Shown: piece by piece, positions 51,761-62,796 of the stretch | Layout of the letters: every line of letters starts with the position of its first letter | Position numbering within the stretch: position 1 is the stretch's first letter | Assembly: GCA_905221605.1 (NCBI GenBank) | Contig: CAJNDS010001458.1 | Coordinates: forward strand, 374,001 to 438,000 | DNA: 64,000 bases | Source of the DNA: Symbiodinium natans | Taxonomy: Eukaryota; Sar; Dinophyceae; Suessiales; Symbiodiniaceae | Direction of reading: 5' to 3' | Program-made: the position numbers and the translations under genes | Notes under the pieces: generated by a model | Databases searched by the model: none | The model's input: the letters and a program-made list of their open reading frames with translations, nothing else | What the model was told of the DNA's origin: nothing

Positions 51761-53315
51761 TGAAACGACAATGTCATGAAACGTTCAGGTACCTCTGTGC
51801 GCCCCTGGCAGTCCCAGCGGCTGCGCTCTCTTCTCGTCACCTCCCAGAGCTGTGGACGCTTTAGGGTTTAGGGTTTAGGGTTTAGGGTTTAAGGTTTAGG
51901 GTTTAGGGTTTAGGGTTTCGGTTTTAGGGTTCAGGGTTTTGGGACGAGGGGTCTTGCAGCCCTTCAGGTCGTTCACAGGGTGCAGAATCCCCTCCTTCCC
52001 TTGCCCCCTCCCCCACCCCCACCCCCCACATGGGAGGTTGCATGCACCTACGAAGTCGTTATGTTGGGAGGGCTTTAACCCTAACCCTAAATCCTAAACC
52101 CTGAACCCTAAACCCGAAACCCTAAACCCTGTGCAAGAACTTGGGCTGGAGGAGCGGATTTAGGGGGTTTACGGCGTTTACGGTTTGAGCTGGCATCGAT
52201 TCCGGGCGGTGCAGTTCAGGGCTCCGTCTGCTTGAAGAGTTCTTAGGGTTGGGGGTTAGGGTTCAGGGTTTGGGGTTCAGGGGTGTTTCAGGTGCTCTTG
52301 CAGCTTCCTGCGTTTAGGGGCAGGGGGTTAAACTTGCTTTGGCCTGGTTTCGATAAGCCCGAATGTGCGCAGCTCTCTCCGAAGGGAATTGTCAGTCGTG
52401 CTCCCCGCTAGCCGCTAGCCACCGTAGGGCTCGGGCTTTCGAGCCCTGAACCCGTTAGGGTTTAGGGCACCAAGATACGCTTTTCGGAGCAGAGGCTTCT
52501 CAGTTGTGGGCGGGATGGCCCTGTGGGTGGCTTAGGGTTCTCGGGGGTTGGAAGGTTGGTGGTAGAGGATGTGGGGGCCGTTTCGGCAAGCTCCACGACG
52601 CCTAACCCAGGTACTCATGTAGATCATGGGCACCTGTCGCCGGCTGTGAGCGTGCGCCATCGCAAAGCTGGCTTGTGGGTTTAGGGTTCTTGTTCTTAAC
52701 AAAGAAGAACAGTAAGTTCCTACCATGACCGCCAATATCACCCTAAACCCTCAACCCTAAACCCTCATGATCATGTTGATGAGCCCCTTGGCAGCTTAAC
52801 CCCAGACTCTCGACTGACCGCGCTTTTCCTCCAGCATGCTCGGCCAGGAAAGATCAGAAGGCCGGTTTGGGGTAGCCGAAAGCCACGTAGTCTTCTTTGT
52901 AGTGCCTGCTTCAACTGACTCCCGAAGTCACAAAACCGTGAGCCGTAAACCCTAAGCCATGGGTTTATAGGGCTTAGGAGTCTGGGTATTCAGGAAAGTT
53001 TAGGGTTTTGGAGCTTGGGTTTCCAGGCTTTCAGGCCAGTACCTTGTGGCAGGTTCAAGGCGGCTGCAGGGTTGGTGGGGACAAATTCAACCTAGTCAAA
53101 GAAAGCAAAACTCACAAATAAACCAGATTTTAGACATGTATTTCAGATCATTTTCCAGTTTATCGTGAACAAAAAGAGCGACACGCTGGAGGTCCCAGTC
53201 ACTCGTAGACTGCTCGTTTCGTTGCAGGGGTCAGGTCGTCGACAGTCGTGCTGCAGTGGGCGGTCCAGTTGGACATCAGGTCTTCATTGGGCAGCTCTAC
53301 GTTGCGCCCATACTC
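51761..53315. other. Unique DNA with ITS blocks
   Basis: G-strand array 51,862-51,935 and C-strand array 52,075-52,130, otherwise mostly unique to 53,315. A frame at 52,532-52,741 has no recognised feature. Confidence 0.55.
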
Positions 53316-53457
53316 CTTCGTAGCCCTAAACCCTAAACCCTAAACCCTAAACCCTAGAACCTAAACCCTAAACCCTAAACCCCTTTTTGGGTTGGTTATT
53401 TTATAAGGGAAGCCATACACAAAGAAAAGGGTAAAGGGGTACCACTAGGCTACCAAG
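53316..53457. mobile_element. F3 element, copy 4, left end interrupted by an ITS
   Basis: CTTCGTAGCCC (53,316-53,326) fits the F3 left end CTTGGTAGCCC. The body TTGGGTTGGTTATTTTATAA and the right end GGGGTACCACTAGGCTACCA follow only after a CCCTAAA array (53,324-53,382), so the ITS lies within the element's terminal repeat. Confidence 0.65.
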
Positions 53458-53485
53458 ACTCTGACATGAGCTCCGTGAACCTCGC

Positions 53486-53640
53486 TGCGGGCTCCGGGTT
53501 CCGGGTTCCGGGTTCTGGGTTCCGGGTTCCGGGTTCCGGGTTTAGGGTTTAGGGTTTGGGGTTTAGGGTTTAAGTTTAGGGTTTAGGGTTTAGGGTTTAG
53601 GGTTTGGGGTTTGGGGTTTAGGGTTTAGGCTTAGGATGTT
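53486..53640 (+). repeat. GGTTCCG run passing into TTTAGGG array
   Basis: About seven GGTTCCG or GGTTCTG units, then TTTAGGG and TTTGGGG units: another expanded variant 7-mer. Confidence 0.85.
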
Positions 53641-53785
53641 GTGTTGAAGGCAAAGAGACATTCCCACAGCTCCCCTTTGAGACAGGGAGCCCACCTCCTG
53701 CACCACACAGACTTCCAAACATGGGGATGCGAAACTTGCATGAAGAAGCCTGAAGAAAGATTCCTAATCGCGACGCACGCCGGAC

Positions 53786-53847
53786 AACCCTAAACCCTAA
53801 ACCCTAAACCCTAAACCCTAAACCCTAAACCCTAAACCCTAAACCCT
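53786..53847 (-). repeat. Interstitial telomeric repeat, perfect
   Basis: Eight perfect CCCTAAA units. Confidence 0.95.
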
Positions 53848-55067
53848 CTGCAGCCAGGGATCTCCTGAGTAAGGTTCTCCTGATGGATGATGCGCTGGCA
53901 GTACTGGTGTGTGGCCGCGGCCTTGCTGGGTGCGCCATAGACAGACCTCAGACATTCCCTCTGGGGTTTAGGGTTTAGGGTTTAGGGTTTAGGGTTTAGG
54001 GTTTTGGGTTGCTGTAGGTCGGGTAATTAGTCGCCCCCAGATAAGGCTGCAATCAGCGACTGCCCACATCCTAACCCCTAACAGAACAAGATGCAAATAC
54101 AAGAGTATCATGGCATAATAGTACATGAGTATAACATCTTACTCACATACAATCACATCATGATGCAATAGCATTATCAAAGAAAAATAACAATCAGCTG
54201 ACAGGTATGAAAGCACATGAACATAGTGATGTAGTAGTATTCTAGAAGCTTCTGGAGTACCGGGCAGCATCATTGGGACTCGCTACACCCTAAACCCTAA
54301 ACCCTAAACCCCAAACCCTGAACTCTGAACCCTAAAGCCCCTGGATCCCCAAATTTCTCGGACCCCTCAAGTTCACCAAAGCGCCTTAGAAGGGCAAGTC
54401 GCTCGACTTGCGGTACGAAGAAGCAGTCTTGCACGTATGGACCTGGGTTTAGGGTTTAGGGTTTAGGGTTTGGATGCTGTTGGCCGACACTTTGAACGAA
54501 CGTTGCGTTTTAGACTCCGCTCTTTCAAAACAGAAATTATGAGCCCAAACCTGCTTGATACTTATAGAAATCGTATAGGGTTTGGGTCGCTAAAAACGTT
54601 TTGAACGAACGTCTTGAACGAATGTTCTGAATCACAGAATTGAATCCCTGCGGTGCCCAACCTCAAAGTATCCCAACAGAATCCCTAAAGCGCCAGAGCC
54701 CCCAGCGTGTGCCAGGAGTGCCCAACCCCGGAGTGAGCTTCCAAATTCTTTTGGGTGGGGATGGCCGAAGCATTTGTGATTTCTAATTGTGTGCATTTGT
54801 TGTATTTTTACTCATCATTGTCCTATTATTATCATGTTTACTTTTATGTTTTTTTTTTTCTTTGGGGGGGGGGGTTGGGGGCGCGATGGGTTGGGGGCGC
54901 GATATAGGTTTATAGAGGGACCAAGGCCCACAACTCACAACCCCAAAGGACTCGCAAGTTGCCGCCAAGTGGCGGGTGGACAGCTCCGAAAGTAGCTGGA
55001 AGGTGCGGGCTTCGATAGCCTGGGGATCGCAGTCCTGCGAACAACTCTCACAATGGCAAGAATCCCC
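53848..55067. other. Unique DNA with AT-rich patches
   Basis: ITS at 53,963-54,010, 54,286-54,338 and 54,446-54,473. AT-rich DNA 54,080-54,240 and 54,780-54,860. TTGAACGAACGT occurs at about 54,491 and 54,602, with TTGAACGAATGT at about 54,614. No gene seen. Confidence 0.6.
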
Positions 55068-55130
55068 TAAACCCTAAACCCTAAACCCCAAACCCCAAAC
55101 CCCAAACCCCAAACCCTAAACCCTAAACCT
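55068..55130 (-). repeat. ITS with CCCCAAA block
   Basis: Two CCCTAAA, five CCCCAAA and two CCCTAAA units. Confidence 0.95.
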
Positions 55131-55456
55131 GAGGCTCTTTGGTTTAGGGTTTGGGGTTTAGGGGTTTCAACCCTTAACGTTATGCCCATATGGGGCCTCC
55201 CGAAGATAGGGTGCTACTGTTTGCTTTCTCTGTTTTTTGACTCTGGGTGGTTGCGGGCGGGCTCCACAGTACGGTGACGGTGCGACCCACGACCACTTCA
55301 CGGGTGTGTCGCGCCATGGCACTATGAGACACCCTAAAACCCTAAATCCTGGCTCCTTATGGGCGAACAGCTTCGGGTCCTGGTAAACCATCTTGAAAGC
55401 GCTCAGAAAACGGCCCAGCGGCTCCCGCACGGCGCAGAAGGTCGTGCAGTTCGCGT
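55131..55456. other. Unique DNA, open frame uncalled
   Basis: Minus-strand frame 55,167-55,430 starts with plausible residues (REPLGRFLSAFKMVYQDPKL) but has no recognised family. Confidence 0.45.
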
Positions 55457-55511
55457 CCTGATTAAACCCTAAACCCTAAACCCTACACCCTAAACCCTAG
55501 ACCCTCATTAA
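55457..55511 (-). repeat. ITS with 9-bp flanking direct repeat
   Basis: CCTGATTAA (55,457-55,465) and CCTCATTAA (55,503-55,511) match at 8 of 9 and bracket about five units. Confidence 0.65.
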
Positions 55512-55779
55512 GACCCGCAAGACCGGGAGCCTCAAGCCCAAACTCCTGAACCCGGAGGCCATAAAACCCAACCTGGGCCCCCCAAAGACCCAGTAAGTTG
55601 CCCTAAACCCTAGGCCTTATTCAGGGGCACTGGGGCCTCATACAGTAGGACAGCAGGATTGGTGGCAGCGTTTGGGGCTCTCTGAGGTTGCGTGGCTTAG
55701 CAGCTTTTCAGTCCCCACGGGATCCCCGACTTGCGGTTTAGAATTTAAGGTTTAGGAGTTAAGGATTAAGGGTTCAGGG

Positions 55780-55935
55780 TAGGGTTTAGGGTGTAGGGTG
55801 TAGGGTGTAGGGGTGTAGGGTGTAGGGTGTAGGGTGTAGGGTGTAGGGTGTAGGGTGTAGGGTGTAGGGTTTAGGGTTCAGTTAGGGTTGAGGGTGTTTA
55901 GGGTTTAGGGTTTAGGGTTTAGGGTTTAAAACTTC
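55780..55935 (+). repeat. ITS with TGTAGGG block
   Basis: Ten or so TGTAGGG units between TTTAGGG units: another homogenised variant. Confidence 0.95.
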
Positions 55936-57486
55936 AGGGTCCCTCCTTCCACCACCCCCACCCCTTGAGGTCTGATAGGGGTTTTAGGAATTACGAGTCC
56001 TTGGGGTTGGGAGGTTTAAGAGTTTGGGGCTTCGGGTTTAGAGGGTTTAGGGTTTAGGGTGCAGGGTGTTATGGTGTAGGGTTTGGGGGGGTTTAGGGTT
56101 TATAGGGTTTGGGGGTTAGGGATTATCTAGGGGTTAGGGGGGTTATAAAGGCTTTAGCTTTAGTTTAGAGATGTGTAGCCAAGTCCTCATAGTACTGCGC
56201 TATGTCTGTGCCTTGGCCGGTTGGAAGGAGTTGGCTAACTCTCGGGGGGGGGGGGGGGGGACATCCCAAACTTCCCAAACAGATTTTTAGGTGCAGGATT
56301 TAGGGGTTTAGGGCTTTTAGGGAGCTCGGGTTGAGCACAAATACACAAACACGCAAAGATTTGGCATCTCTCAAGAGTTTAGGGTTTAGGGTTTAGGGTT
56401 CAAGGTTTAGGGTTTAGGGTTACGCATGTAAAGGCAGAAAATTGGGACATCGTGGAGCCGCCAGCTGCTTCGCCCAAGCCCAAGCACAGGCATGTTTGAA
56501 GGTACGTTTTCAGCACCACACTGTTCGGCTTCTGGTGGTTTAGGGTTTAGGGTTTAGGGTTTAGGGTTTAGGGTTTAGGGTTTAGGGTTTAGGGTTTAGG
56601 GTTTGGCGCTGGAGGGGGCCCCCCCCGGCTTGCTTCGACCCACGGTCCCACCGAGTTTTGTGCACACTCGCGAACACGCAGACACACAACAAATCTAAGC
56701 CCTGAAGCCTTAACCCTAAACCCTAAACCCTAAACCCTAAGCCCTAAGCCCTAAACCCTAAACCCTAAACCCTTATGCTGCTTTGGTCGCTCTGTGATGG
56801 CGGCGTATGCAAGTCCTCGAAAGAGGGAATTTGAGTAACCGTATGCAGTCGCGAGAACTTTAAATGGAACTTACAGCTAACGTGTTGGAGCTCAGGACTT
56901 AGGGGGGTTTCAGGGTTTTAGGGGTTTTAGGGATTTAGGGGTTTAGGCGTGCAGGTCGCCCTATGGATAACTTGGAGAAATGGTTCATCATCACCCTAAA
57001 CCCTAAACCCTAAGCCCCAAACCCTAAACCCCAAACCCCAAAACCCAAAACCCTTATTGCATTCAACATGCTCCCCCTCCCGGGTCTACAGGATCCAGGG
57101 ATGTTCCGAGTGCTGCCGGCTTGTGGCTCAAGGCCTCAAGAAGGTCGGGATTCAGGGTTTAGAGATTGGCCCTAAACCCTAAACCCTGAGCCCTAAACCC
57201 CTAACCCCAAACCCGAAACCCCAAACCCTGAAACCCTAATTTAGGGTTTAGGGCTCAAGGGGTTGTCTGTGGTTTACGGTCCCAACCTGGATATCATCTT
57301 CTTCCATGCCTTGAACCCTGAATCCTAAAGTAAACCCCAAACACTAAGCCGTCAAGGGCCCCAAATTAGCCCTAAACCCTAAACCCCAAACCCTGAACCC
57401 TGAATCCTAAACCCTAAAGCCATTCCCTTCTTCGGAACTTTGTACTGTTACAGCCCTTCTGCCCCCAGGAATCTTAGGGTTGCATG
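55936..57486. other. ITS-rich unique DNA
   Basis: G-strand arrays at 56,035-56,110, 56,376-56,430 and 56,537-56,605; C-strand arrays at 56,717-56,772 and 56,993-57,055; C-strand 57,172-57,240 turning into G-strand at 57,241. Poly-G at 56,245-56,260. No gene seen. Confidence 0.7.
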
Positions 57487-57538
57487 GTCCCTTGGTATGG
57501 GCCCTTAGAAGGAAACCCCTTCTATACCCTATACAACT
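57487..57538. mobile_element. F6 fragment next to F4
   Basis: GGTCCCTTGGTATGGGCCCT and CTATACCCTATACAAC match the left half of F6. The right half is missing. An F4 element begins 9 bp later. Confidence 0.55.
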
Positions 57539-57546
57539 CCACTGCT

Positions 57547-57691
57547 CTACTATTCGTTGAAGAACCCCCCCCAAAAAAAAAACAAAGAAAAGAAAAACCA
57601 GAAATGAAGATAATAATCCGTAAATTTCCCTCGCACAGAAGAACATGCATATGCATTTCTTATTTTAGGGGGGTTCGTAAGCAAATAGTGG
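57547..57691. mobile_element. F4 element, copy 4
   Basis: CTACTATTCGTTGAAGAACC at the left and GGTTCGTAAGCAAATAGTGG at the right, with an A-rich left centre. Confidence 0.65.
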
Positions 57692-58166
57692 TCTTGCGGT
57701 TGGACTTTCTTGTTTACTCTGGGCCTAGACATCTGAGCCGAGGAGCCAGGGTTTAGGGTTTGCGGCTTGTTATAGGGTCCAGGGTTTGAGGTTTCGGGTT
57801 TAAGGACCCAAGCTTTTCGCCCAAAACCCGCCCAACACATTTTGGTTCACAAACATTCTGCAATCCCCACCCGAAACCCTCTGCAAAATCTGACCTGGCA
57901 AGGCACCAGAAAAAAACTTCGTTTTGTCGACGCGAACACTGCACAACTCCAATCCCAGGCACAAGAAGAAACAATACTTTTAGGGACCCGAATCCAAGAA
58001 ACCCTAAAAACCCCAAACCCTACGTCCCTAAACGGCCCGAACCCCAAACCCTAAACCCCAAACCCTAAACCGGTTGAAAAGGAGTCGGGTCCTCACACGT
58101 GTCCGGCCCTGGTAAGGTCAGCCATCTGTAGGCCCAGCCATTCATCATCAGGAAACCCCCGTACCT
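57692..58166. other. Unique DNA, no assigned gene
   Basis: Overlapping frames on both strands at 57,753-58,054. Degenerate ITS at 57,748-57,805 and 58,015-58,070. Confidence 0.5.
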
Positions 58167-58214
58167 GGGTTTAGGGTTTAGGGTTTCGAGTTTACCCTAA
58201 ACCCTAAACCCTAA
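58167..58214. repeat. Head-to-head telomeric junction
   Basis: Three TTTAGGG units, a TTTCGAG and GTTTA step at 58,184-58,194, then three CCCTAAA units. No unique DNA lies between them. Confidence 0.85.
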
Positions 58215-59176
58215 CCCATTTCCAATTATATAGCTAATGGGTACTTTGGGTAGTTGATGTTCAACTTACGCAGGGATTCTAAGCGGAGAACCTTGGCAAT
58301 TTGGCGCTTGTACTAACCCTCCCCCACACCCGCAAGGAACAGGAACCCCTAAAACCCCAGAGGGTTTAAGGTTTAGGGTTTATGGTTTAGGGTTTGGGGT
58401 TTAGGGCTTCGGGTCTAGGGATTTCGGGTTAGGGTTTGTTTGGGGGGCGAACTTGCCGGCCAGACACACCATCCGGCCTTTGTGCGAAGTCTCATAGAGT
58501 TCACCCAGGTCCTCGTGCTTTAGGGTTTAGGGTTTAGGGTTTAGGGCTGAGAGTTGCAGAAGCCATGTATTGCGCACACTCTGCTTCTAAGCAGTGAGAT
58601 CATGGAGCCCTCGCAAAGGATGCGATCGTCCCAAGGCGGTTTAGGGTGTAGGGTTTAGGGTTGCTGGTTTAGGACCAAAAACCCTCGAAGGCAATTTCTG
58701 GAGTCCTACACCCGGAGGCCTGTGGCGTACATCCGTGAACAACCCCCCCCCCCCCGGCCTATCCTGCCCTCCCTCAACTCTCCTGCCGACCCAATGCGGC
58801 GCCGATGCGCATATAGGTGCGAAGCATGAGGGAGTCCTCAGCTAGTCCAGGCTTATGGGAGTTCTCCCCGTTTACAGCCTGAATTACATGAGGTCCTAAC
58901 CCTGAGCCCTAAACCCTAAGCCCTAAGCCCTAAACCCTAATCGGCACCTTGGGGCTCTGACGCGCAGGAGCCTTAGGGGGCTTTGGTGTGGATCAGTCGG
59001 GCCACCTGTGTTATTCGGTTTGGTTTAGGGTTTGGCTTGAGCTTAAAGGGCTTCAAGGCCTTTAGGGCGGGTTTTCTATGTACCCTTCCTTTCAGGGTAG
59101 CCGGTTGTGGTGGGGAGGTTGGGTGTGGTAGAACTTAGAACTTTGGACTCTGAAGTTCAGGGCTTATGGTTGGTTG
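58215..59176. other. Unique DNA with ITS blocks
   Basis: G-strand 58,370-58,440 and 58,520-58,548, C-strand 58,905-58,940, C-run at 58,742-58,756. No gene seen. Confidence 0.6.
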
Positions 59177-59290
59177 TTGGGATGCTCCCCCTTATACTAA
59201 CAGTTAACAGTCCTTCATAGGGATTATAGTACCCCCTATTATCATCCCTAATCAGGACCAGGATTGTTAGCAAAAGGGGGAACATCCCAC
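59177..59290. mobile_element. F1 MITE, copy C, with perfect 8-bp target duplication
   Basis: TTGGGATGCTCCCCCTTATA and AAAGGGGGAACATCCCAC form the ends, with ACTAACAG...CAGTCC in the arm. GTTGGTTG flanks it at 59,169-59,176 and 59,291-59,298. The centre GGATTATAGTACCCCCTAT is shared with copy B. Confidence 0.82.
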
Positions 59291-60156
59291 GTTGGTTGCT
59301 TGGTTCGAAGTCCCGGTAGCACAAGCTTGCAGGAGCCTATAGGGGCTTAGGGTTTAGGGTTTAGGTTTTAAGGTTAAGCCACAGGAACTTTTGTGGTCTC
59401 AACACAGTCTACCTTTGCTCCCCACTGGTCAGCTAAGCTTCGAAAGCACGATGCCCTGGCTCCAGGTGCATGTTGGCCTTCAGTGGGTTTAGGGTTTAGG
59501 GTTTTGGGACAACAGCGCACTCCACTACATAAAGGACCCCAAGCTAGGCAATGCTCACCTTGGAACCAAACACCTCCTTTCCGGTGGAGATTTCTGGTTT
59601 CGGGTTGCCTTAAGAAACCCAAAGCAAGCACGTTTTTGCTTGGTGTAGGTTGGCTCGACTAACCTCCTTGTAGACTTCTAAGTCGATTCTCATCTTCTGA
59701 AGTGAAGCTAATGCTCTCCTCTAAACTCTACCCGGACCTGATTCCTGAGAACAAGTTGCAACAAACTCTTCAAACCCAACTGTAGAGAGCTGTGTCGAAG
59801 TTTTGGTGGTCTTGGGTCGAATCGCGACATCCCCCTCCCACTTCTGAGGGTTTACAGGGTTTTAACATGAAAATTTAGGGCTTGGCAACCCTGATACATC
59901 GGGAAGAGATAATTTCGAGCTGGTTTCTATGTGACAGGATATGGCGGTTTACGAGATTAGATTAGGGGGGGGGTCCTTATTATAAGGAATCGTACTATTT
60001 GGGGGTCTTGTGTAGGGCCCCTTATTGTGGTAAACCCGCTCTGTCATGGGGGAGCGGAACGGTATGCCACGACATGCAGACAGAGGCGACAGCCGGCAGC
60101 TTAAAAAACAGTTGGGTTTCTGTCCAGACCATCCCTGCATCTCCTTTAAACCGGTA
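59291..60156. other. Unique DNA, no assigned gene
   Basis: Mostly unique DNA. Short ITS words at 59,346-59,365 and 59,485-59,505. The minus-strand frame at 59,374-59,631 is partly protein-like but crosses telomeric words. Confidence 0.5.
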
Positions 60157-60388
60157 GGTTTAGGGTTTAGGGTTTAGGGTTTAGGGTTTAGGGTTTAGGG
60201 TTTAGGGTTTAGGGTTTAGGGTTTAGGGTTCAGGGTTTAGGGTTTAGGGTTTAGGGTTTAGGGTTTAGGGATTAGGGTTTAGGGTTTAGGGTTTAGGCTT
60301 AGGGTTTAGGGTTTAGGGTTCAGGGTTCAGGGTTTAGGGTTTAGGGTTTAGGGTTTAGGGTTTAGGGTTTAGGGTTGAGGGTTTAGGG
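60157..60388 (+). repeat. Longest near-pure ITS
   Basis: About thirty-two TTTAGGG units with scattered TTCAGGG, ATTAGGG and CTTAGGG variants. Confidence 0.97.
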
Positions 60389-61419
60389 ATCCCCAAACCC
60401 CCTACACCCGCTGAAGCGCAAGAACTTCTAAACCCCCTACACCCCCTCAACCCTGGGGTCTAAGGCTTAGGGCTTTGGCTAGGTTCCCCAGGAACTCCCT
60501 TATAATAAAGGGTGCCCTTTTCCCCAAAAAAAACAACAACAAGGGAATAAGGGTACTTCTGGGTGGGGGCCCAGTTGGGACTAAGCTAAGCCCGCGAATG
60601 AATGCTTGCGGTGCGGCTGAGTCGATGCTTGTACCGCCTGTCCTTGCACTTTTGGCACGGTATCATCCCATGCCCTAAACCCTAAACCCTAAACCCTAAA
60701 CCCTAAACCCTAAACCCTAAACCCTGAACTCTTACAACCCACGTAGCTCATAACCCCAACCGTAAGCACTACAAATCTTGACCCTAAGACCCAAACCCAT
60801 ACATCTGAAGCCTTGCAAGCCCTATAAGCATCGAGAGCTGCGCCACCATAAGCCCGAGCAACGGTTTAGGGTTTAGGGTTACTCATTCCCATGGGTAACT
60901 TACCCAAGACCATGTCTAGAGTCTAGGCTTTCGAGGGTTTAGGGTATTTTGTGGAAGCAACGTGCAGACCCTGCGCCCGAAACCCACAACTCCGCGGGGC
61001 TTCTCGAAGTACAGCTATACATATGGCCGAACTCCCCCCAGCGACGAATCAGCAGGTGTGCTTCTTGGTTTGTTCAATGAGGGTGTAGGGATTTGGGGTT
61101 GTAGGGCTTTGGGGGTTTACGGGTTGGTTTCGGGTTAGAGCTTTAGGATCCCAAACCCTACCCAAGAGACTTTAAACGGGGCTTATCAGGGATGCCGACC
61201 CTAAAAGGAGGGAATGCGATAGTGGGCTCAAAGCACCCCGCTCCCCGGCGACCCCAATACCGAAGCAGGACTTTCTTCACAAAAAATCGGGGTATCTCCG
61301 TAAGGGTTCAGGTTTAAGGGTATAGGGTTGCGGGTGTATGGGGTATAAGGCCCAAGGATTGGACTCTGAAGCCCGCAGGGGTTCGAAGTACCATAGCAGT
61401 CCGTCCGGGCTGCAGCAGT
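60389..61419. other. Unique DNA with short ITS and F7-like fragment
   Basis: AAAGGGTGCCCTTTTCCCC and GGGAATAAGGGTACTTCTGG (60,507-60,563) resemble F7. C-strand ITS at 60,675-60,725. No gene seen. Confidence 0.55.
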
Positions 61420-61492
61420 GAGGGTTTAGGGTTTAGGGTTTAGGGTTTAGGGTTTAGGGTTTAGGGTTTAGGGTTTAGGGCTTTAGGGCTTT
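61420..61492 (+). repeat. Interstitial telomeric repeat, perfect
   Basis: About nine perfect TTTAGGG units, then CTTTAGGG 8-mers. Confidence 0.95.
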
Positions 61493-62686
61493 AGGGCATC
61501 TCTGCGTCGAGCAGCTTGGGTATGTGCATGAAGCGGAGGCACTGGTTTGCCTTTGAGGACCTGCAAGCTTCGATGGATACCGTGCTGGATAGCTTGGCAA
61601 GGTGTCTGAGATACTACAGTGATAGCCCTCAAACCTAAACCCGGAACCCTAAGCTCTAAAGTCTTAAACCCTACACCCTGATTTCCAAGAAGGCAAAACC
61701 TTCTCTTTTTTGCGGTTGTCCACGAGTCCTGGCTACTTTTGGATGTAACTATTGTCAAACCGACACTGATAGAAAGGACCGAGCTTCTCTGGCTGATCCC
61801 TGTTTTCTCAAACTCCCTAATCGTGCTAGCAGCGTTTTCCCGCATTTGGATGTCGAGATGGAGAGCTGTAGCACTGTCGCTATTGATGGTTTGGAATTGG
61901 GGTCCTGAACAAGACTGCTTCGGCTGCTCGTGCTGAGAAAAGTGACCCTCCCTCCCTCCCTCCCTCCCTCCCTCCCTCCCTCCCTCCCTCCCCCTCTCCC
62001 TCCCCCTCTGCCTCCTGCTCTCGCTCTCCCTCCCGCTCTCGCTCTCGTTCCCACTCCCGTCTCTCGCAGCACTCTCTTTGCCCGACTCGCTGATTATCAA
62101 GCTTCCTGAACATTACCCCCCCCCCCCCACCCCCCCCCACCCCCCCCCATAAACTTTCATAGGGTTCAGGGTAGTACAAGTACCAACTGCCACGCCAAGC
62201 TGCGCAAGGGCTGCCACGCCCATCTGCAAGAAGTTCACGGAATTCAGTTCCACATCACCTGGGCTCAAAGCCTAGGGCTTCGGGTTTAGGGTTTGGGGCT
62301 TGGGGCTTAGGGCTTAGGGGTTTGGGTTTGTAGGTGTACAGATGGTTAAGGGTAATTACTTGTAATCTCGCGCCGCATGGACTGGCTAGGGATTAGGGTT
62401 TAAGGCTTGGGGCTGAGGGAGCTCGAAGAGTTTGTGTTGTAAGGCTCCGGAATCCAAAGAGGAGTCCTGAATTCTGAAGCACCAGTCTGCAGTGAACCAT
62501 CAACGTCTAGAGTGCTTGCGTACCCACCACCAAAATCTTCAACCCTAAACAATGAACCAGTAACCACGTCATAACAAGGGTACCCTTTTGGGGTCGCTTC
62601 CGATCCGGAAGAGGTCGGGCCTGTAGGGGTTTGCCCGCGCCCCCTGGGTTGCAGAGGTCCGGATCCTCGTTTTGACTGCGAAAGCA
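61493..62686. other. Unique DNA with simple repeats
   Basis: Minus-strand frames through 61,483-62,179 read Gly-Gly-Arg-Glu from the CCCT run. The segment at about 61,690-61,900 is less repetitive but unassigned. Poly-C at 62,117-62,147. Confidence 0.5.
61946..61992. repeat. (CCCT)n microsatellite
   Basis: About eleven CCCT tetramers, followed by a CT-rich tract to about 62,070. Confidence 0.95.
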
Positions 62687-62796
62687 CCACTGTTTGCTTA
62701 AGAACCCCCAAAAATATGAAAAAAACAATGATTCCTATATTACCCTTCTCAGGAAGAACACTTGTGGTTTTTGGCGGGTTCTTCAGCAATTCGTAG
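62687..62796. mobile_element. F4 element, copy 5
   Basis: CCACTGTTTGCTTAAGAACC at the left and GGGTTCTTCAGCAATTCGTAG (62,776-62,796) at the right. Centre ATGATTCCTATATTACCCTT with CAGGAAGAAC matches the copy at 13,279. AGCA occurs on both flanks. Confidence 0.7.

Noticed and set aside
61483-62179. Gly-Arg-Glu-rich minus-strand proteins
   Set aside because: The repetitive half is the CCCT microsatellite read on the minus strand. The remaining part has no recognisable motif.
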